A DNA stretch of 10,629 nt from assembly GCA_900549295.1 (NCBI GenBank), contig URNG01000107.1, positions 1-10,629 on the forward strand. The letters are read 5' to 3'. Every line of letters starts with the position of its first letter. Within the stretch, counting starts at the first letter, position 1. The DNA comes from an uncultured Rhodocyclaceae bacterium. GTDB lineage: Bacteria; Pseudomonadota; Gammaproteobacteria; Burkholderiales; Rhodocyclaceae. Below are positions 6,442 through 10,629 of this stretch, piece by piece. The translations under genes were made by a program, and so were the position numbers. Under the pieces are notes generated by a model. That model saw only the letters and a list, made by a program, of their open reading frames with translations, did no database searches and was not told the origin of the DNA.

Positions 6442-8325
6442 TTAGCCTTGTTTTCTGCCGCCGACGGTAGCCAGACCCTCTTTCCAGACGGTGCCGACGG
6501 CGATTTTGGTCAGTTTCTTCTGGCGCCCGTAGATCAGGTTGATCAGGGCGCGCGAGATGACCACGGCGGAGAAGATCGAGGTCAGGATGCCCAGGCAATG
6601 CACCACGGCAAAGCCGCGCACCGGGCCGGAACCGAAGATGAGCAGCGCCAGACCGGCGATCATGGTGGTGACGTTGGAGTCGAGAATGGTGGCGAAGGCG
6701 CGCTCATAGCCTTCCGAAATCGCCGCCTGCGGCGGCAGCCCGGCGCGCAGCTCCTCGCGGATGCGCTCGTTGATGAGCACGTTGGCGTCAATCGCCATGC
6801 CGAGCGTCAGGGCGATGGCGGCGATGCCGGGCAGGGTCAGCGTCGCCTGCAAGAGCGACAGCAGCGCCACCAGCAGCAGCAGGTTGGAGGCCAGCGCGAT
6901 CACCGAAATCAGGCCGACCACCTCGTAGTAGAGGATCATGAACACGGCAATGGCGACGAAGCCCCACAGGGTAGCGTGGAAACCGCGGTTGATGTTCTCA
7001 GCGCCGAGGGAGGGGCCGATGGTGCGTTCCTCGATGATTTCCATCGGCGCGGCGAGCGAGCCGGCGCGCAAGAGGAGCGCCACGTCGTTGGCTTCGCTGG
7101 TGGTCATGCGCCCGGAAATCTGCACCCGGCCGCCGCCGATCTCGGTGCGGATGACCGGCGCGGTAACCACTTCGCCCTTGCCTTTTTCGATCAGCAGGAT
7201 GGCCATGCGCTTGCCCACGTTGTCGCGGGTGATGTCCTTGAAGATGCGGGAACCGGCGGAATCCAGCGTCAGATGCACCGCCGGTTCGTTGGTCTGGCCG
7301 TCGAAGCCGGGCTGGGCGTCGGTCAGGCGCTCGCCGGTCAGGACGACCTGTTTCTTGACCAAGAGAGGCGAGCCGCCGCGTTCGGTATAGAGTTCGGTGC
7401 CAAACGGCGCGCTGCCGGCCAGACCGGCTTCCAGCGCGCCGGGGCTGTCGTCCACCAAGCGGATTTCCAGGGTGGCGGTGCGCCCGAGGATGTCCTTGGC
7501 CTTGGCCGTGTCCTGCACGCCCGGCAGTTGCACCACGATGCGGTCGGCCCCCTGCTGCTGGATCACCGGTTCGGCGACGCCCAGTTCGTTGATGCGGTTG
7601 TGCAGGGTGTTGATATTCTGCTTGATGGCAAATTCGCCGATTTTCTTCAGGGCTTCCGGCTTCAGGGTGGCGATCAGGCGCAGGTCGTCGCCCTGGCCGA
7701 TTTCGTTCAAGGCCAGATCGTCGTTGCCGTTGCTGACGGCTTTCCGCGCGGCGTCGCGGGTGGCGGCGTCGCGGAAGCGGATCACGATGCGCTCGCCGTC
7801 GCGGCTGATGCCGGCGTGGCGCACGTTCTTGTCGCGCAAGAGGCTGCGCAGGTCGGCGGCGGTGGAATCGAGGCGCTTGGTGGCGGCTCCCGGCATGTCG
7901 ACCTGCAGCAGGAAGTGCACGCCGCCGCGCAGATCGAGGCCCAGGTACATGGGCAGGGCGCGCAGGCTGGTCAGCCACTGCGGCGAGGCCGACAGCAGGT
8001 TGAGCGCGATGACGTATTGCGGATCGGCGGCATCCGGGTTGAAGGCGCGTTCGAGCGCGTCCTTGGCCTTCAACTGGGTGTCGGTGTCCTTGAAGCGCGC
8101 CTTGACGCCGACGTTGTCGAGCAGCAGGCCGTCATGGACGATGCCGGCGGCCTGCAAGGTACTTTCGACGCGCGAGCGGGTGCCTTCGTCGATCTTGAGC
8201 GTCACCTTGGCGCTGGACACCTGCACCGCCGGCGATTCGCCGTAGAAATTGGGCAGGGTGTAGATGAAGCCGATGACCAGGGCGACGGCGACGAGAATGT
8301 ATTTCCAGAGGGGATAGCGATTCAT
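6442..8325 (-). CDS. secD: Protein translocase subunit SecD
   Basis: SecD is the larger partner of SecF. Its periplasmic domain is thought to grip the emerging preprotein while proton flow drives conformational cycling. The 627 residues begin NRYPLWKYILV, the conserved N-terminus and first membrane helix (about 7-25). Then come the GLDLRGGV motif (129-136), a periplasmic region, and the C-terminal membrane domain with GMAIDANVLINERIREE (509-525), where Asp513 matches the functionally important aspartate of the family. The frame extends upstream to an ATG at 8367, but the 14 extra residues do not resemble SecD N-termini, so 8325 is preferred. Neither start has a good Shine-Dalgarno: before 8325 none is visible, and before 8367 an AGGA abuts the ATG. 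A 71-bp gap with a small hairpin separates it from yajC. Confidence 0.97.
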   Translation of the reverse strand: MNRYPLWKYILVAVALVIGFIYTLPNFYGESPAVQVSSAKVTLKIDEGTRSRVESTLQAAGIVHDGLLLDNVGVKARFKDTDTQLKAKDALERAFNPDAADPQYVIALNLLSASPQWLTSLRALPMYLGLDLRGGVHFLLQVDMPGAATKRLDSTAADLRSLLRDKNVRHAGISRDGERIVIRFRDAATRDAARKAVSNGNDDLALNEIGQGDDLRLIATLKPEALKKIGEFAIKQNINTLHNRINELGVAEPVIQQQGADRIVVQLPGVQDTAKAKDILGRTATLEIRLVDDSPGALEAGLAGSAPFGTELYTERGGSPLLVKKQVVLTGERLTDAQPGFDGQTNEPAVHLTLDSAGSRIFKDITRDNVGKRMAILLIEKGKGEVVTAPVIRTEIGGGRVQISGRMTTSEANDVALLLRAGSLAAPMEIIEERTIGPSLGAENINRGFHATLWGFVAIAVFMILYYEVVGLISVIALASNLLLLVALLSLLQATLTLPGIAAIALTLGMAIDANVLINERIREELRAGLPPQAAISEGYERAFATILDSNVTTMIAGLALLIFGSGPVRGFAVVHCLGILTSIFSAVVISRALINLIYGRQKKLTKIAVGTVWKEGLATVGGRKQG

Positions 8326-8359
8326 TGCGGGCAGTGCCAGTAAAGAATGGAAAGTGGAA

Positions 8360-8377
8360 CGGCGCATTCCTGCGCCG
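8360..8377 (-). other. Small hairpin between yajC and secD
   Basis: A perfect 7-bp GC-rich stem (cggcgca and tgcgccg) surrounds a 4-nt loop in the 71-bp yajC-secD gap, about 35 nt before the secD ATG. No U-run follows, so it is not a standard terminator. It could tune secD translation or mark a processing site; no function is shown. Confidence 0.4.
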
Positions 8378-8396
8378 CTCGGCTGTCGATTCTCGA

Positions 8397-8720
8397 TTAC
8401 AGCCCTTTAAGGGAACCCTTGGGCAGGACGATGACGACCGACGGCTTCTGCACCACGACTTCGACGCCGTCGGCGATTTCGACGTTGACGTAGGCTTCGC
8501 CGACCTTGGTGACGCGCCCGGTGAGGCCGCCGCCGGTGACGACTTCATCGCCCTTCTGCAGGGCGGCGAGCAGGGCCTTGTGCTCCTTGGCCTTCTTCAT
8601 CTGCGGGCGGATCATCAGGAACCACAGCACGCCAAACATCAGGATCATCGGCAACAACTGCATGAACCCGCCGCTTGCGTCGGCGGCGCCCGCCGTCTGG
8701 GCGTAGGCAAGACTAATCAT
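8397..8720 (-). CDS. yajC: Sec translocon accessory subunit YajC
   Basis: YajC is a small inner-membrane protein that joins SecD and SecF. The 107 residues are close to the usual 110. A short N-terminal region (MISLAYAQTA) leads to one membrane helix (about 19-37, QLLPMILMFGVLWFLMI), followed at once by the conserved RPQMKK (38-43) and a cytoplasmic beta-rich domain with GDEVVTGGGLTGRV (57-70). The frame is open to an ATG at 8765, but the start at 8720 has a GGAG 8 nt upstream and the typical family N-terminus, so it is preferred. It follows tgt by 41 bp. Confidence 0.96.
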   Translation of the reverse strand: MISLAYAQTAGAADASGGFMQLLPMILMFGVLWFLMIRPQMKKAKEHKALLAALQKGDEVVTGGGLTGRVTKVGEAYVNVEIADGVEVVVQKPSVVIVLPKGSLKGL

Positions 8721-8728
8721 TGAGGCTT

Positions 8729-8732
8729 CTCC
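8729..8732 (-). promoter_or_regulatory. yajC ribosome-binding site
   Basis: GGAG on the minus strand, 8 nt from ATG 8720. It decides this start over the in-frame ATG at 8765. Confidence 0.75.
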
Positions 8733-8755
8733 GGAAAAAAATTTTGAAGCGGGCG

Positions 8756-8784
8756 ATTCTATCACTGCCCGCCGGATCGGTCTG
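8756..8784 (-). promoter_or_regulatory. Possible internal promoter before yajC
   Basis: On the minus strand TAGAAT (8761-8756) matches the -10 consensus at 5 of 6. CAGACC (8784-8779), 17 nt upstream, matches the -35 at only 3 of 6. Transcription would start near 8749, giving a leader of about 28 nt. It could let yajC-secD-secF be expressed apart from queA-tgt. Confidence 0.25.
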
Positions 8785-9871
8785 CGGCAAAGGCGGCAGC
8801 CCAGGATTGGAACTGGCCGTTCTCAATGGCGGCACGCATCTCGGCCATGATGGTCTGATAGAAATGCAGGTTATGGATGGTGTTCAGCATGCCGCCCAGA
8901 ATCTCGCCGTTGCGGAACAGGTGGTGCAGGTAGCTGCGGCTGAATTGCGTGCAGGTCATGCAGGCACAGGAGGGATCGAGCGGGCCGGTGTCCTGCCGGT
9001 AGCGGGCGTTCTTGATCTTGACGTCGCCAAAGCGGGTGAACAGGTGGCCGTTGCGGGCGTTGCGGGTGGGCATCACGCAGTCGAACATGTCCATGCCCTG
9101 ACTGACGGCGAACACCAGATCTTCCGGCGTGCCGACGCCCATCAGGTAGCGCGGTTTGTGGGCGGGCAGGCGCGGCGCGGTGTGCGCCAGCACGCGCGCC
9201 ATGTCCGCCTTGGGTTCGCCGACCGAGAGGCCGCCGATGGCCATGCCGTCAAAGCCGATGTCGGTGAGGCCGGCGATGGATTCGTCGCGCAGATCCTCGT
9301 ACATGCCGCCCTGCACGATGCCGAACAGGGCGTTGCTGTTTTCCAGTCGGTCGTGTTCGTCGCGCGAGCGCCGCGCCCAGCGCATCGACAGGCGCATCGA
9401 CTGGGCGGCTTCCTCGCGGCTGGCCGGGTAGGGCGTGCATTCGTCGAAGATCATGACGATGTCGGAATTGAGCACCTTCTGGATCTGCATCGAGATTTCC
9501 GGCGAGAGAAAGAGCTTGGCCCCGTCGTGCGGCGAACTGAATTTGACGCCTTCCTCGCTGATTTTTCTCAGCGCGCCGAGCGAAAACACCTGAAAGCCGC
9601 CGGAATCGGTGAGCAGGGGTCTTTGCCATTGCATGAAATCGTGCAGGCCGTTGTGCGCGGCGATCACTTCCAGCCCCGGCCTCAGCCACAGGTGGAAAGT
9701 GTTGCCCAGGCAGATTTGCGCGCCGATGTCGTGCAGGGATTGCGGCGTCATCGCCTTCACCGTGCCGTAGGTGCCGACCGGCATGAACACGGGCGTCTGC
9801 ACCTGGCCGTGCGCCAGCGTCAGCGTGCCGCGCCGCGCCGCGCCGTCGGTCGAGAGGAGTTCAAATTGCAT
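8762..9871 (-). CDS. tgt: Bacterial tRNA-guanine transglycosylase
   Basis: Tgt swaps the anticodon wobble guanine (position 34) of tRNAs for Asp, Asn, His and Tyr with preQ1, the key step of queuosine synthesis. The 369 residues match the enzyme along their whole length. DSGGFQVFS contains Asp89, the expected general acid/base. MFDCVMPTRNARNG contains Asp264, the expected nucleophile. The structural zinc site is intact: Cys302, Cys304, Cys307 and His333 in a C-x-C-x2-C-x25-H arrangement. All these positions coincide with Escherichia coli numbering. GIVQGG (185-190) is part of the substrate pocket. ATG 9871 lies inside the end of queA (11-bp overlap) and has GGAG 7 nt upstream, which suggests translational coupling. 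Confidence 0.98.
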   Translation of the reverse strand: MQFELLSTDGAARRGTLTLAHGQVQTPVFMPVGTYGTVKAMTPQSLHDIGAQICLGNTFHLWLRPGLEVIAAHNGLHDFMQWQRPLLTDSGGFQVFSLGALRKISEEGVKFSSPHDGAKLFLSPEISMQIQKVLNSDIVMIFDECTPYPASREEAAQSMRLSMRWARRSRDEHDRLENSNALFGIVQGGMYEDLRDESIAGLTDIGFDGMAIGGLSVGEPKADMARVLAHTAPRLPAHKPRYLMGVGTPEDLVFAVSQGMDMFDCVMPTRNARNGHLFTRFGDVKIKNARYRQDTGPLDPSCACMTCTQFSRSYLHHLFRNGEILGGMLNTIHNLHFYQTIMAEMRAAIENGQFQSWAAAFAADRSGGQ

Positions 9872-10629
9872 CGGATTTCTCCAGGAGCATGGCGTCGCCA
9901 TAGCTGAAAAAACGGTAACGCTCTGCCACCGCGTGCGCGTAGGCGGCGCGGATCGCGTCATGACCTGCAAAGGCGGAAACCAGCATGAGCAGCGTCGATT
10001 TGGGCAGATGGAAATTGGTGAGCAGGCGGTCGACCGCCTTGAAATGGTAGCCCGGCGTGATGAAGATGTCGGTTTCGCCGGGGCCGGCGGCAATCGCGCC
10101 GTTTTCCCGCGCCGCCGATTCCAGCGCGCGCAGGCTGGTGGTGCCGACCGCGATGACGCGCCCGCCCGCGGCCCGGGTGGCGGCGATGGCGTCGGCGGTG
10201 GCGGCGGGAATTTCGTAACGCTCGCTGTGCATGCGGTGCTCGGCGATAGTGTGCACGCGCACCGGGCGGTAGGTGCCGGCGCCGACGTGCAGGGTGACGA
10301 AGGCGGTATGGACGCCCTGTGCGCGCAGGGCGGCGAGCATGTCGTCCGTGAAGTGCAGGCCAGCGGTGGGCGCGGCGACGGCCCCCGGTTCGCGGGCATA
10401 CACCGTCTGGTAGCGGGATTCGTCCTCGGCATCGGCCGGATGCTCGATGTAGGGCGGCAGCGGCAGCTGGCCGTGGGTTTCGGTCATGTCCCAGAAGCTC
10501 TGCCCGTCGATCAGGTCGAGCACGAACAAATCGTTGTCCGTCCCGGCGCGCCCGCTCATCTGAACCGTGAAGGCGTCGGCCAGCCGCAGGCGGCCGCCCG
10601 GCCTTGGGGCCCTGGCGGGTCCTTCCCCC
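9861..10629 (-). CDS. queA: S-adenosylmethionine:tRNA ribosyltransferase-isomerase (5'-partial)
   Basis: QueA transfers and rearranges the ribose of S-adenosylmethionine onto preQ1-modified tRNA, giving epoxyqueuosine, the step after Tgt. The window holds 255 C-terminal codons; about 90-110 residues should lie beyond the right edge. The ATG at 10559 is internal: upstream codons continue in frame with the family-like APRPGGRLRLADAF. Signature segments include AVAAPTAGLHF, TLHVGAGTYRPV, HRMHSE, AVGTTSLRALES, TNFHLPKSTLLMLVSAFAG and YRFFSYGDAM near the C-terminus. The stop at 9861 overlaps the tgt start by 11 bp. The first few residues at the window edge (GEGPA) match the family poorly. Confidence 0.96.
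   Translation of the reverse strand, partial: GEGPARAPRPGGRLRLADAFTVQMSGRAGTDNDLFVLDLIDGQSFWDMTETHGQLPLPPYIEHPADAEDESRYQTVYAREPGAVAAPTAGLHFTDDMLAALRAQGVHTAFVTLHVGAGTYRPVRVHTIAEHRMHSERYEIPAATADAIAATRAAGGRVIAVGTTSLRALESAARENGAIAAGPGETDIFITPGYHFKAVDRLLTNFHLPKSTLLMLVSAFAGHDAIRAAYAHAVAERYRFFSYGDAMLLEKSDAI
9879..9882 (-). promoter_or_regulatory. tgt ribosome-binding site inside the end of queA
   Basis: GGAG on the minus strand lies 7 nt before the tgt ATG and within the last codons of queA, so ribosomes finishing queA stop next to the tgt start. Confidence 0.75.

Noticed and set aside
5339..6598. Upstream in-frame extension of the regulator through the secF region
   Set aside because: The extra residues overlap secF antisense-free on the same strand in another frame and look like random Arg/Pro/His-rich translation; Crp/Fnr similarity begins only at the ATG at 5338.
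5410..8343. Open frame of 977 codons on the plus strand, opposite secD and secF
   Set aside because: The translation is a His/Gln/Asp/Gly-rich shadow of two well-conserved genes, with no domain and no independent coding signal.
8725..8750. Inverted repeat gcttc...gaagc before yajC as a terminator of tgt
   Set aside because: The stem is only 5 bp with a 16-nt A/T-rich loop, lacks a following U-run and overlaps the yajC ribosome-binding site.
8720..9907. Open frame of 395 codons on the plus strand, opposite tgt
   Set aside because: It mirrors tgt, whose catalytic and zinc residues are all intact on the minus strand; the shadow shows no family features.
9872..10432. Upstream in-frame extension of tgt
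   Set aside because: It lies inside queA in a different frame and is Pro/Ser/Thr-rich without similarity; Tgt homology and a good ribosome-binding site place the start at 9871.

Overview
The window looks like a high-GC proteobacterial chromosome, most likely a betaproteobacterium. The inference rests on the queA-tgt-yajC-secD-secF gene order, on a DNR-type Crp/Fnr regulator resembling those of denitrifiers, and on strong G/C preference at third codon positions. The genus cannot be fixed from the sequence alone.

Layout. (1) Nucleotides 1-4565, plus strand: the last 1,520 codons of a very large type I-secreted RTX adhesin. The 5' end lies outside the window. Domain order is Calx-beta repeats, T1SS-143 repeat, choice-of-anchor K-like domain, Ig-like segment, second T1SS-143 repeat, von Willebrand A domain with intact MIDAS, Ig-like segment, PA14-like domain, five RTX nonapeptides and a C-terminal secretion domain. 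A strong intrinsic terminator follows. (2) 4643-5338, minus strand: a DNR-like Crp/Fnr regulator, convergent with the adhesin. (3) 5476-10629, minus strand: queA (cut by the window edge), tgt, yajC, secD and secF, tightly packed and ending in a hairpin at 5430-5455.

How the genes work together. QueA and Tgt catalyse two steps of queuosine formation in tRNA, and their genes overlap by 11 bp. YajC, SecD and SecF form the accessory complex of the SecYEG translocon. The adhesin should leave the cell by a dedicated type I exporter, which is not in the window, so its position beside the Sec genes is probably coincidental. The regulator keeps the E-xx-SR recognition-helix signature that predicts TTGAT half-sites, and one perfect half-site lies just before its own start codon.

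No gap between genes exceeds 140 bp. I see no tRNA, rRNA, CRISPR array, insertion sequence or attachment site. I do not see a clearly new biological system. The most unusual object is the domain composition of the adhesin; the non-coding items (half-site, nested palindrome, possible internal promoter) are modest.
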